NCBI RefSeq assembly: GCF_003711515.1 | Contig: NW_021167086.1 | Location: forward strand, 1,960,289-2,024,288 | Direction: 5' to 3' | From: Sodiomyces alkalinus F11 | Lineage: Eukaryota; Ascomycota; Sordariomycetes; Glomerellales; Plectosphaerellaceae | Length of the DNA stretch: 64,000 nt | In this document: positions 23,111-34,639 of the stretch, one piece after another | Layout of the letters: each line of letters opens with the position of its first letter | Numbering within the stretch: the first letter of the stretch is position 1 | Translations under genes and position numbers: made by a program | The notes under the pieces: model-generated | What the model was told of the DNA's origin: nothing | The model's database searches: none | What the model saw: the letters and a program-made list of their open reading frames with translations, nothing else

Positions 23111-26100
23111 CCTAAGAAGGCCGCGAGGCTATACTAAAGCCCCTTAAAGGTTCTTTACCCCGGGTATTCTTTAACCTATCTATTCCTTTAATATCCCCTG
23201 GCTTTAGGATTTTATACGGCGTTATTCCCTTCGCCGTGGCTTATAGTATCTTTAAGGCCTTTTATCGTGCTTTAAAGGCTTTAACTATTTCCGGTACGTC
23301 TATCGCCTACTTCGGTATCTATACGTTTTATTAACTAGGCTATCCTTTCTATTAAACTAAATACTCGGTACGGGGCTTACCCCGGCCTTTTCGAGTAATT
23401 CTCTTATCCAGGATAGCGTTAATCTTATAGTGCTTATACGGGTTTTATTATTTATACTATTATTATCCGGGTCGCCGGGGCGAACCGGACTATTATCGAC
23501 TTCCCGGCCCGGGAATAAATCTAAGCCTAGTTCCTTCGCTAGCTAAAGGTGTGTAATACTAATAACGGCGTGGATATTAAGCGTAGCGGGCAGATCTAGA
23601 CGATATACTAAAGGTAAGACCTACTCCTTAACCTTAAACGGACCTATTCATTATTAACCGAGTTTAGTAGATAGCTTACCGGGCAGCGAGTATCCTTAGC
23701 CGAGCTTTACGAATATAAAATCCCCCGGTATAAACAGGATACTACGGTATATCTTATTATATAAATACTTTATATATATTTAAGCTAATACGATAAGTAA
23801 CTTAGCGTCTTCCTAAAATAGTTCCTAAGTAAATTACGGGTTAGCGTCTCCGATTATATTAAGGGGGCTATTAGTTCGGATGCTATATAGTAGTAGCTTA
23901 TTTAGCGAGTAGCCTAGGACTTCGCTAAAGGCGTTATTTAGGTTAAACTATAAGGCGATAATACCCTTTATTTATGGGATATCCGGGTAAGTAGCGAGGA
24001 ATATACGAATAGCGATCTTAACCGTTTCGTTCTTTTATTCTAATAGCCTACCTATTTACGGGTACTACACTATTAAGAACCTAAGTAGTATACTAGCCTT
24101 TTTCTAAAATACCGTTTAGAAGGCTAAAAAACCCTTAGGGTTATAATCCGAGATAATACCTCTAAGAATACCCTAGTTTCTAAGTTAGAGGAATTAGAAG
24201 AGAACGTAAGCTTAGTCCTCCGCCGTGTAGGTGCTATAGCTAAGGATAAGAAGGGTAGCCTTCGTAAACTTATCTATTACCGTAAAAGGGAGTCGAATAA
24301 AGGGAACCCCTCCTTTTACTAAGGAGAACCGGCTAAGGGCACCTCGGGTAAGCCGATAATAAAGTCTATAATAATAGTATAGAATAGGATAAGGGGAGGT
24401 ATAATTAGCTATATTTCGCTAAGCGGGCGTTAGCGATTGGTCTAATTAATAGCGTATATTAAGTAGTGAGCGATATTAGATTCGATTTTTTTATAGAGCC
24501 TAAGAATAGCGAATCGGCTAACTAACTCGTACTAGGTTCTTTTAATACCAAAGTAGTAGTGTTTATTATAGGCGGCCTAAATAAACTCCTAATATAAGGA
24601 GAATAGGATATAGAGATAACGTTTCCTGCTTTATTCTAGGTAGTAAAGGAGGCTATTATCTAACTCGAAGGGGATCTTAACCGGCGAATTATAATTCCGT
24701 AGCTAGGTAAGGATAAGTCCTTATTCAGCGTTATTAGCGTAACTATCGGTAATTCTTTATTATAAATCGGCGTTTATCTTAAGCCTAGAGAAATAATAAA
24801 TAGCCTAATTACGCTAAATCCGTTCTAGCTTACTATTATCTTCCGCTTCTAAAAGGTCCGTTATAAGTAGCCGTAAAAGGGTATCAGCTATAATATTTAT
24901 TTTACCGGGGATATACTAATAGTCTAACTAAAACTAGCTAAAAAACTCCGAGGAGAGGATAAGCTTTATATTTAGCCGGGTCTTATTAGTGCTAAATAGT
25001 ATAGTCGACTTAATAATCCCGATAATAATAACGTAATCCGTAAGAATAATAATCGGATTATAATAGGCGGACTAAATAATAGTTCGGGTCTTATAAACGG
25101 CCTATACTAGGTAGGCGACCTTTAGTTCGGTCGGCTAGTACCTCTACTTAGTAGCGTTTAGACCTTTACTAATATAGAGTACCGAGCGAATAAGGGTCTT
25201 ACTAATAGTCCCCTTAGCTAGCTATTTAGCTTTATCGATAAGCTAGAATAGTATAGCTAAGAACCCGTGCTCCTTAAAGGCGTTTAGCTAGATAAAGGGA
25301 ATCTTCCCTGGGTTATAGTAGAAGAGGTAGATATTAGAGGTAAAAGCGTCCGTGATATCCTTAAATAACGCCGATTCTTCGACTATAAGTTCGAATACCG
25401 TATATTTAGTATAGGCCTTACGCGCTTACCCCTTATCCTTACAAAGCTAATAAGCTTCGGCGAGTAAAGTAATCTTTTATTACTAAAAGGAGGCGATTCG
25501 GTAGGCGAACCTCGGGATAAGGTGCCGTAACTATCCGGTTATACTAATCTATTACTTAAGCGATTAGAGTGATATTAGTAGGCGGATCTTCTATAGGGCG
25601 TTAGTATATTCCTTTATATTAAAGAGGCCTAAAATATCGACCTTAAATCCTAGGAGCTAGACTAATAGGTAGCCGATAAAGGATTTACCCGGGGAGATAA
25701 AGATCCGCTTCTAATTAAATAGCGATAGGATAATCTCTAAATACTAGGCGTGTTCCTTTTCCGTATTAGAGGCTACGATAATATGATCGATAAAACCGGC
25801 GGCGAATATATTATACGGTTAAAGTAGCTTATCGATATAGCGTTAAATATAGGCTAACGAATTACGGAAGCCTATAAGCGTGACCTGTAAATATTCCTAT
25901 CCCCGATATAAGATAATAGTAAACCTTTTACGGTACGGATTATATACCGGGAATTAGTAGAAGAAGGCTTAAGCGTCGATAACGGAGATAAACTTCTTCA
26001 CCCGGAGACAGCGGATTACCTTATCTTTTAACGGTATCGGGTATATATTGGGAATAGTAACTTTATTTAGGGCACAGAGGTTAACTACTATCCGGCCCTT

Positions 26101-27860
26101 ATATTTCCTATTCACGGTTTACTATATGATAAAACTAGGGCTCCGAATAATATAGGCCATATCGGCTACTCTATTCGTCCTTACTTATAGAGTTTATTAA
26201 GGGTCTTATCTAAGAACTTTTAGTTTTCGCGACTATAAGGGTATAGCTTCTAGTAAATCTTTTAATTATACTATCTATTAACTAAAAAGACCTTTATATA
26301 TTCTTCGGGAGGTATATTAATAATACCTTAATTAGTCTAAACCTTCGGATACTTCTTAACGATCCTACTAAACTGGCGTATAAAGTAATCGCTATATCGG
26401 TAGATTATTACTCTCTTTTTAATAATCTCTATAAGGGTGTTTAGGCTTTTAGCGATACTTAGCTTACCTTTGGGCGTAATATACCCACGGAAGATATCCC
26501 CTTCGCCCTTAGTAGGCGGTTCCTCCTTTATACACCTAAATAGAATATCTTAAGCGTTATCGCGGGCAGTATACTAATAGCCGTCCGCGTAGAATAACTC
26601 TATATAGCCTAGCTTAATACCTTATACGACGACTAATAATCGGTTATCGGCGTTAAATATATATATTATAGCTTAGTCGTTAAGGATATAGTTCGGGGAG
26701 CCTTCTATATCCGGGAAAAACTCTAAGGAGTTAAGGCTAATATCGGGTTTATTACTCGGTATAAACCTATACGCTTATAGCGGAATAATTAAGCGTTTAG
26801 CGGCCTTAGGCTTCTGCTAAATTAAGGAATATTTAACGAATACCCTTATAGGAACCGTTAGGTCTTAGTAGGCGCTAATACGAATAGCTTCCTACGTATT
26901 AAGGATATTTAGGCTATTAGGATAGTTAAACTCCTATCCTAGGAGAAGACTAGTATTAAGCTTAGGTATAACCTAAGCCCTAATATATAGGCGGCTAATC
27001 TTTATCTTATTACCTACTATATCTTAAACTAGTATAGTAAAGGTAGCCCATCCTAGGGTCTTTATCGATCCTATACCCTATAATATAGCGTATTTAGTAA
27101 AATCGATATACATATCGAGAAGTCGACTAAGGAGCTACTAGCTTACTATATAACAGGAGGCTCCTAAGTTAACGTAAATATCGAATAGCGCGCCCGTAAA
27201 GGAACTACGGGCTTAGATCCGGGTGTATATATACCCGTAAGGATTATTAAAGGGATCCCTAATTTCCTAGATAGTACCGTTAATTAGTAGCGAGTTCTAT
27301 CCGTCCTACCTCTTTATTTAATATAGTTAAGAGTAGGTCTTCTTAGATTAGATAGTGTCTGGATTTAATATTATAGGTTGATCGTATTTACTATATTCTC
27401 GGCGTACCTAGTAAAGATTAATATACTTAGGTATAAATCCGGGTCTATTAATAACTTAGTATAATTAGTTACCCTGTTTATTTTCCGCGCTATCCTTATC
27501 CTCGGACTCTATAAAACCCTTAGAGTCTACCTTAGTATAGTAGTACTTAGTTTCAGGCTCTATATCGGTATTATGTCCGGATATAGATTCGGTAATAGTC
27601 TTTTCGGCGGAGGCGTTAACCTAGTCTCGGGGCTAATCCCGGTAATAGTCCTTATACTGATAATTAAACTACTTATTAGCGTTATTAGTTAGGAGTCGCT
27701 AACCCTTATTAGTAAAGTAATTAGCGTTTAGCGTTAATAGCGCGCGATTCTCGTTTTAGTAGCGGAATTAGCTTAGTCCCGGGGAGCGATAATTAGGCTA
27801 AGGCGTATAGCGACGCATAGGTGTTAGGCTAAAGCGTTAGTCGTAATACCGCGGAGTAGG
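23110..27860 (-). mobile_element. Gypsy-A: Ty3/Gypsy element, pol half (left piece)
   Basis: This minus-strand element shows, from high to low coordinate, a protease/linker region, RT, RNase H and integrase, the Gypsy order. It stops at 27860, where Copia-A is inserted, and resumes at 46478 after the CTACT duplication. The LTRs could not be paired. It is heavily RIP-mutated. Confidence 0.85.
23600..27860 (-). pseudogene. Degenerate pol polyprotein of Gypsy-A
   Basis: In the native element this makes protease, RT, RNase H and integrase. The RT is well readable at about 25450-26260: RIVVNLRALNKVTIPNIYP near 26080, VIDAQAFFYQFPV near 25960, then GFIDHIIVAS at 25771-25800. Here the usual DD is DH, by a G-to-C change on the coding strand that RIP cannot explain. 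Before RT is a conserved stretch at 26200-26650 (GEGDIFRGYITPKGKLSIA). The integrase core is at about 24100-24330 (VIDKFTKATLLILSYSTYTAED, then IISDYN). Numerous stops interrupt it. Confidence 0.85.
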
Positions 27861-27865
27861 CTACT
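27861..27865. repeat. Copia-A target-site duplication, left (CTACT)
   Basis: CTACT directly precedes the TG of the 5' LTR and is repeated at 46473-46477 after the 3' LTR, with 18.6 kb in between. Confidence 0.93.
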
Positions 27866-28063
27866 TGTCAGATGCCACTACACCCTTATCGGGGTGTGAC
27901 TTGCGCTTTTTATGTACGTGGATAGAGAGTACTTCCGACCGATGTATCTATATCGATTTCCCCTCCTTTTACCTTATAGTTAGATATTTCCGCAGAGTAT
28001 CTTTTACTCTTCTTTAATACACATATATATGATTTTGCGTACCATATTTATTATATGCTAACA
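27866..28063 (+). repeat. 5' LTR of Copia-A (type A, 198 bp)
   Basis: It starts TGTCAGATGCC and ends GCTAACA, the canonical TG...CA termini. It aligns with the LTRs at 5094-5286 and 44903-45094. Confidence 0.94.
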
Positions 28064-28086
28064 GTTATAAGCCCGGCATTCTAATA
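28064..28086 (+). other. Primer-binding site of Copia-A
   Basis: GTTATAAGCCCGGC begins at the first base after the LTR. It is complementary to the 3' end of a 39-nt tRNA-Ile(UAU)-like 5' half. Shortly downstream (about 28194-28220) lies a short GTTATTCC tandem repeat shared with Copia-C. Confidence 0.7.
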
Positions 28087-28299
28087 AACAAAGCTATTCC
28101 GATAGATCCTGCACCTTTAAGGCAGTTAAAATAGCTTTAAGTCTAGCGGTTAGCTTAGTATTATTAGCTATATCCGCCTACTTTATTATAACCGTTATTC
28201 CGTTATTCCGTTATTCCGTTAATAAATCGCTTAATCCCCTCTTATTCTATCTCGTATAATCGCTCCTTATTTAATCGGTCTCTTATAGACGGTTTTAAT

Positions 28300-31200
28300 A
28301 GTTTATTTCCCTATAATCCTAGTTAGTTAGACAATAGCCTTAACTACGGCGTTACCTATAATAGGCTATACGATCCTTACCTCACTAAAAGAATAGCGTT
28401 ATTAGATTAAGGCTATTATACAGATAGCCTACGCTAACCAGGTCTTTAACCGTATTAATCCAGACCTTAAGGAATCTAAACGTCCTTAATAGCTCGAATC
28501 CTCGGAACCTCTAGAAGAAGGTGACGACGATATTACCTAGGATCGTAAGTTTAAGCTATAGAACGTAAAAGAGAATAAATATCAGTAATAGTAATAAGGT
28601 CTAGCTACTCTTCACGACTATATCGCGAAGATAGTTAATCCTAACCTTGAAGATTAGTATATAGGGAAGAAGGAGGTTAAAGATATCCTAATCGCCTTAA
28701 AGGACTATCTTAAACTTACTAACGCTACCTAGAAGTCCTTAGTTAAGAAGAGATAGGAAGAATATATATAAAATATACGGAGGATACCCTACGAGTATTA
28801 GCTCTAGGACTTTATATCGTTATACCGAGATTCGAAGACCTATAGCGTTAGATCTTCTAATACTATAAAGGATTAACTTAACGCGCTTTTTAGGGCTATC
28901 GGTACTATAGCTTTAAAGAGGTTAGACGCGCATTTTATAGAGATTTTAAGGGAATGTAAGGAAGACTAACCTATTATCGAAGAGGTTATAAACGAATATA
29001 CGGTTTAGTTACGCTATAGGTATCCCTATAGGCTTAATAAGAAGCCTATCGCGTTATTATTTTATACGGCGATATTCCTAGGAAAGGATAAAGATAGTAG
29101 ATAGTAGCCTATTAATTAAGGAGGTTAGTAGTAATAAGGAAAGGAGGGTTCTTTAGTACCTCGGGAATATATCCACGATTATATTAAGATAGGAAGAGCT
29201 AAACGCTACTATTATCCGTGGAGTAGCTGCCCGAATATTAATCCGACGCGCCGCTAAAAGGGCTTTACGCCCACGAAGGAGGTAGTAGAACGCTTTAACC
29301 GCGTTATTAAGAGCTAAAGTGCTTCTAAGTAAAATAGGTTTAGGGAGTATATTAAAAAGGATATCGATAAGGCGAAAAATAGGGTAAAAGAGTCTAAAGC
29401 TAAGTTACTAGAGAAAGATTAGTCTAAGGAAGTATCTAATTTCGTTAATAATAGGGAAGAGGATTCTAATAATAGCTTTTACAATATATATTTTACCTCT
29501 AATTTTATAGAAGAAGTAATAGCCTTATTATCGGTTTTCTCGCTCCTATAGACTAAATAGGTGGTTAGTAACGACCTTTTTAATTAGTTATTAATCGATT
29601 CGGGGTCCTTAAAATATATAACTAATTAACGCCACCTACTCGAGGACTTCTAGCCTATTACTATCATCGTTAGATTTTAGACAGGTAGCGGCACCTTTAA
29701 TCCAGTAAAGGGGTATAGTACCCTACGTCTTTAGGTTAAAGATACTAAAGGACGTCCTTATACCCTTATACTAAAGAGCGTGGCGTTTATAGATAGATAT
29801 CCTATAACGCTACTAGCGACGCGCAGGTTATAGAAGGATTAGAACGCTGTTTTTATAACCGGTAAAGATATCTTAGTAATAGACCGATATACCTGCCTAC
29901 CGTTAATTAACGTTAACGGCTAATATACTCTTAAACCGACTAAGGGTATACTATAACGCTTATAGCAGTAATGCAGAGCTATTTTAATAGCTTAAGGGAA
30001 CTAAAGCCTATAAGCGTGGCCGACGCCCGTTTATAGTATAAGAGACTAAGGCATATAAACCCTTAAGCACTGGCGTAGTTATTAAAAGGCTACGTAGGAG
30101 GTATCGTGGCTTTAAAAGGAAGAGCGGCACCTTTAGTGGTAGACTACGAGGCTTACGCTATTAGTAAGGTAAAAAGGATAGTATCGTGATATCCACCCAC
30201 TTATAGGCTAATAAGGCCTTTTAGAGGATTAACATAGATCTCTTTTCTATAGATCCTGCCACTAATAGCGATAATACTATTACTCTATTCCACGATCCCT
30301 GTACGTATAAAAATATAACTAGAACGATACCAGGGCATAAATATATACTATCCTTAATAGCTAACTTCGAACTCTTCTTATAAAGGTAGTATAGGCTATT
30401 TATTAGTGTAATTAGACTAAACGGAGAGAGGGCGCTATAAAAAAAGCTGGATAACTAGTCTTTAGATCGTGGTATCCTGCTAAAAAGATCGGCTCCTTAT
30501 ATAGCCGTACAGAACGCTAACACCGAACGGTATAAGGGTATTATCTTCGCTATTATAAGGGTATTAGCAGATACTTTAGGCTTCTAATAGGATATATAGC
30601 TAGAGAGTATATAGTAGCTACTTACCTATATAACCGAATTCCACGTAGGGATCTAGGCTAGTAAACCCCCAAGGACTCGAGTATTAAACGCGTGGTTACG
30701 AAAAGAGGGTATCGTTAGCTTTATAACTATTAATCCCTTAATTACGCACCTAAAAAGGTATAGTTATAAGGCGTACGCGTTAACTGCTAACTACCTATAA
30801 GGAAGGTATAAGAACGAAAAGCTCGCGCCGAGGGTATATATCGGTTATTTAATCGGGTATAAGGGCACTAATATTTTTCGGATTTTAGTTCCTTAATTAG
30901 GGGATAGAAACCTGCGAATAAGGGATATTACCTTTAACGAGTTAGTCCTTTATAAGAATAAAGGGAAAGAGCCTAATATACCTATACCTATATAGCTTTT
31001 TAAGGAGCTTAATCTGCTATTAGATTAAGGTATTCACGATCCTGTTAGCGTTATAACCGATATCGTCGGTTTCGGTATACCTATAGTAATATAGCAGAAC
31101 TCTATAATAGAGGCGTTAATAATAGCCTTAATCGTTAAGATCTAGGGGGGTGGCCGGCGGTGGTGGTAAAGGATTAAAAACCACTACTAAAGTAAAAACC

Positions 31201-33460
31201 ACCGAAAACGCCTCTAAAAACTAATAGGCTACTAACTAAGAGGTATTACGTAGAATGGCTGCCAAGGCCGCGGTAGGTATAGTGCCTGCCGTTATACCTG
31301 CCGTTAGTTCTTCCTCTTTCACTACTATTTTCCTACCCTCTTTAATAACGGCACTAATTTTACCCTCTTAATAACCTCTTCTTCTTTAAGGCCTGCTTAT
31401 ACGCCCTTTTCACTACCTCCTAACAATCCTCTACTTAAACGTAACGATTAAGAGGAATCTAATAATAATAGCGGTTCTTCCTCCACCTCTAGATCTTCCT
31501 CTACTTTAAAGGAGGCTATAAGCGAGGCCTCCGATAATATACCGTCGGAATAGGATTATTATCACCTAACTAATCCGTTATTAAAGAGGCTACTACCACT
31601 GCCGCTACTCCTTAAATGACTAATCTATAAGTAATAACCCTATCTTTAGTAGGAAAGTCTAATCCTACTACTACTACTACTACTATTATAGCCTAATAAC
31701 TAACCTCTTATTCGCCTGCTTTAGCTTTAACGCCTACCCCTATAGGGAGGCCTTCTCGTAACCGCTAACCACCCTCTAGATATAATAATTATATCTCCTA
31801 CTATAATAACACCTTCGAGAAGCCGACAAAGCCGCTATTACGCCGCGAGATACCTAAGGAACCGTTAAACTAGTCTTAGATACTAAAGAGTCCCTATAAG
31901 CTATAATAGCTTAGGGCAGCCGTATAAGAGGTAGATACACTTAGGTTAATAGGCACCTTTAAAGTAGCAGAGCTACCCTAGGGTAGGTAATATGCCTTAG
32001 ACCTTAAATAGGTCTTTAAGTATAAGGTTAACCCGTCAGGGTATATTAGTAAGTTTAAGGCGAGGTTATATATATATGGCGATTAATAGCCTAAAAACCA
32101 CTTTAACGCCTATGCCTCCACCCTCGTAAAAAGAACCTTTAGGTCGTTAATAGCTATTACTACCTATTTTAACCTAAAGATATATTAGCTTAATACCGTC
32201 AACGCCTTTACTAACGCCACCCTTAACGAGGAGGTCTATATTAAGGATCCACCTGGCTAGCCGCTGCTTTAAGCAGTAAAGGGCACGAAGAGCGATAAGG
32301 ACCTCGACGCTCTTTTAGAGCTATCGCGACTACCCTTACGTGGTATATAACGCCTACGTAGGGCGTTATATAGCCTACGTCGCTCCCCTAAGCTATAGCA
32401 CGAATAGCTCTCTTCCGTTTCAGATAAGTACGACCTAAAGTAACTAACTAAAGACGATTATATCTTTAAAAGTAAGGAACTAATCGTCTTCTTCTAGGTA
32501 GACGATATTATTCTAATCTATAGGAAAGAATATTAATCTACTATTAATTCCCATATATAATAGATATAGTAGTACTTTTAAGTAAGGGACCTCGGCCTAC
32601 TTAAGTGGTTCCTAGGGATTAAAGTGGTTCGAGATCGCTAATAATATCGGCTTTAGCTTTCGCTCGAGAACTATATTATCGAAAAGATTAAGGTATTAGG
32701 GATAGATTTCCCCTTTAATAGGCGTAGGGTTAAAAGCCCTTTTCCTTTTTCTAATATTTTAGAACTAACTACTACCGACTAATAAGCCTCTATAGAATTA
32801 ATCCACCTATATATACGGAAGGTCGGTTCTATTAATTACGCCGCCTATTAGACCCGGCCTAATATATCTAAGGCCGCTTCCAGGCTTACCGAATATAATA
32901 CTAACCCGATAAAATAGTATTATAATACCGTAGATAAGTGTTTAAAGTACCTCGCCTCTACTAAATCCTTATACCTTTACTTTAGGCTATATAATAACCA
33001 CCTATATAGCACGCACTTTACTATACTTCTAACACGGCCTTTAGGGATAACCGTAAGACTTATTATAGCTCCTAAGGCTATACTATATTATTATTCGGTG
33101 GCCCTATAGACTAGAAGATAAATAAGTATATAAGCGTTATAACCTTTAGTATTAAAGCTAAGCTTATAGCACTTTCTACTACTACTAGGTAGTATATCGC
33201 GATTAGGCGTTTAATTAAGGACTTAACCTTAACCTTTAAAAATAAGCCTTTAACGATATACTACGATAACGACTAAACGAGGATGCTTTTAAAGGCTCCA
33301 CGCCCTTAGGTTATATCTAGATTAAAGTATATAGATATCTACGCCTTTTAGATCCGATAGGTTATTTAACAGAAAAAGGTCTTAATCGCCTAGATCTTAA
33401 CCTAAGAGATAATTAGCGATAGGCTAACTAAGGTACTTCCCCCGCAGAAATCTAAGTCGT
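28300..33460 (+). pseudogene. Degenerate gag-pol polyprotein of Copia-A
   Basis: Domains in order are: gag about 28300-29560, with a Cys-poor knuckle remnant near 29195-29245; protease near 29590-29610 (LLIDSGS); GAG-pre-integrase near 30040-30085; integrase about 30200-30730 (IDLFSIDP, then RLNGE, then QNANTERYKG); a Ser/Pro-rich linker about 31230-31760; RT about 32200-32760, with KSKELIVFF followed by a stop and VDD near 32470-32510; RNase H about 32880-33460. Stops are dense, and many sit where Copia-C or Copia-B keep Gln or Trp codons. The integrase Asp expected in RLDG is Asn, consistent with a TG-to-TA change. Confidence 0.88.
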
Positions 33461-33793
33461 TTATATATCTGTTAGGGATAGAGGTCCTAAGCTAAGGGGC
33501 TTACGGCGATTTATAAGAGGCGCGATGCTAAGTTTAAAATCTATAGCCTAGATTAACCGTTGTTTTAGTGCCCTCTAGATTATTATATCGGCACCCGCTT
33601 TTAACGTGGTTATAGGGCTTATTTAACCACCTGTTTTTACCCGTTTTTGACGTTTTCGGGCATAAAAAGAGCGCGCTTTTTAATAAGCCGTTCTTTAACC
33701 GTTAGATTAATATCTAGGCCTCTATTTTACCCTAGATTTACGGCTTTAATTAAGCAGAATAGTCAGAATTAATCCTGCAGTTCTGGGGGGGTA
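33461..33793 (+). other. 3' untranslated region and polypurine tract of Copia-A
   Basis: There is no coding sequence after RNase H. The last bases before the LTR are a G run (33785-33791), the likely polypurine tract that primes plus-strand DNA. The same segment occurs inverted at 34070-34150 in Copia-B, so the two tails face each other. Confidence 0.75.
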
Positions 33794-33876
33794 TATTAGA
33801 TACTACTATACACTTATCGGGGTATGACTTACGCTATTTAGGTACTCGGATAGAGTACTTCCGACCGATATATCTA
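33794..33876 (+). repeat. 3' LTR of Copia-A, first piece (83 bp)
   Basis: It begins TATTAGATAC, the LTR start TGTCAGATGC after TG-to-TA and CA-to-TA changes. It ends in ATCTA at 33872-33876, the target of the Copia-B insertion. The second piece is 46358-46472. Confidence 0.9.
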
Positions 33877-34069
33877 TATCAGAACACAAATAAGGTACGC
33901 GGAAATATATATGTATTTATCTATGTAAAGTTTATAATACTTCACGGGGATATCTAACTATACGGACAAAGCAGGGGAAATAAGGGTGGATACATAGGAG
34001 CGAGGTACTCCACACGTCTAACACAATATGGTTTATCACACCCCGATAAGGTGGCTATAGTATCTGACA
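33877..34069 (-). repeat. 3' LTR of Copia-B (type B, 193 bp)
   Basis: On the minus strand it starts TGTCAGATAC and ends TTCTGATA. It retains many CA and TG dinucleotides, in contrast to the partner LTR at 46166-46357, where the TGTCAG end has become TATTAG. The outer edge is flanked by ATCTA at 33872-33876. Confidence 0.92.
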
Positions 34070-34320
34070 CACCCCCCCAGAACTGCAGGATTAATCCTGA
34101 CTATTCTGCTCAATTTAAAGCCGTAAATCTAGGGTAAAATAGGCCTAGATATCAATCAACGGTGTTGAAGGCGTTAAAGCCAAAAAGCAGTCAAAAAGTA
34201 TCAAAAGCAGTACCCAAATAACAGTCTCTAGGGGCACAAAAACACTCAAAATAACGGTCCAATTAACCGTTTTCCTTTAATTAAAACGCAACAGAAGATC
34301 GTCGTCTCAATTAATTACTT
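34070..34320 (-). other. Polypurine tract and 3' UTR of Copia-B, weakly RIP-mutated
   Basis: The C run at 34072-34078 is the polypurine tract in minus orientation. The following 250 bp, to about 34320, is rich in CA (for example 34190-34260), while coding sequence beyond it is strongly depleted. It is the inverted counterpart of 33560-33793. Confidence 0.75.
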
Positions 34321-34639
34321 TAATCCTATTTCAGCGGGACCTCTATACTAAGCATATATATAAACGCCCTATATTTCTACGGGGGTAATACCTTTATAGG
34401 GCTATCGCTGACTATATCGTTAATGGCGATCTAATTAATCGCGACGGTCCCCTTTTAAACGGTTTATCGGATCTAAAGGGCGTGGATATCGAGATACTTT
34501 AATTTCGAGGTGACCTACGGCCTCGGGGATTCTAGTAGCTGCTTAGTCTATTAATTATCGTAGTATACTATTAGTGGTTCCTCCTTAAAGGTTAACGTTA
34601 GGTCCTTTATTAAACACCTTATCGCGATATACTACCTAA

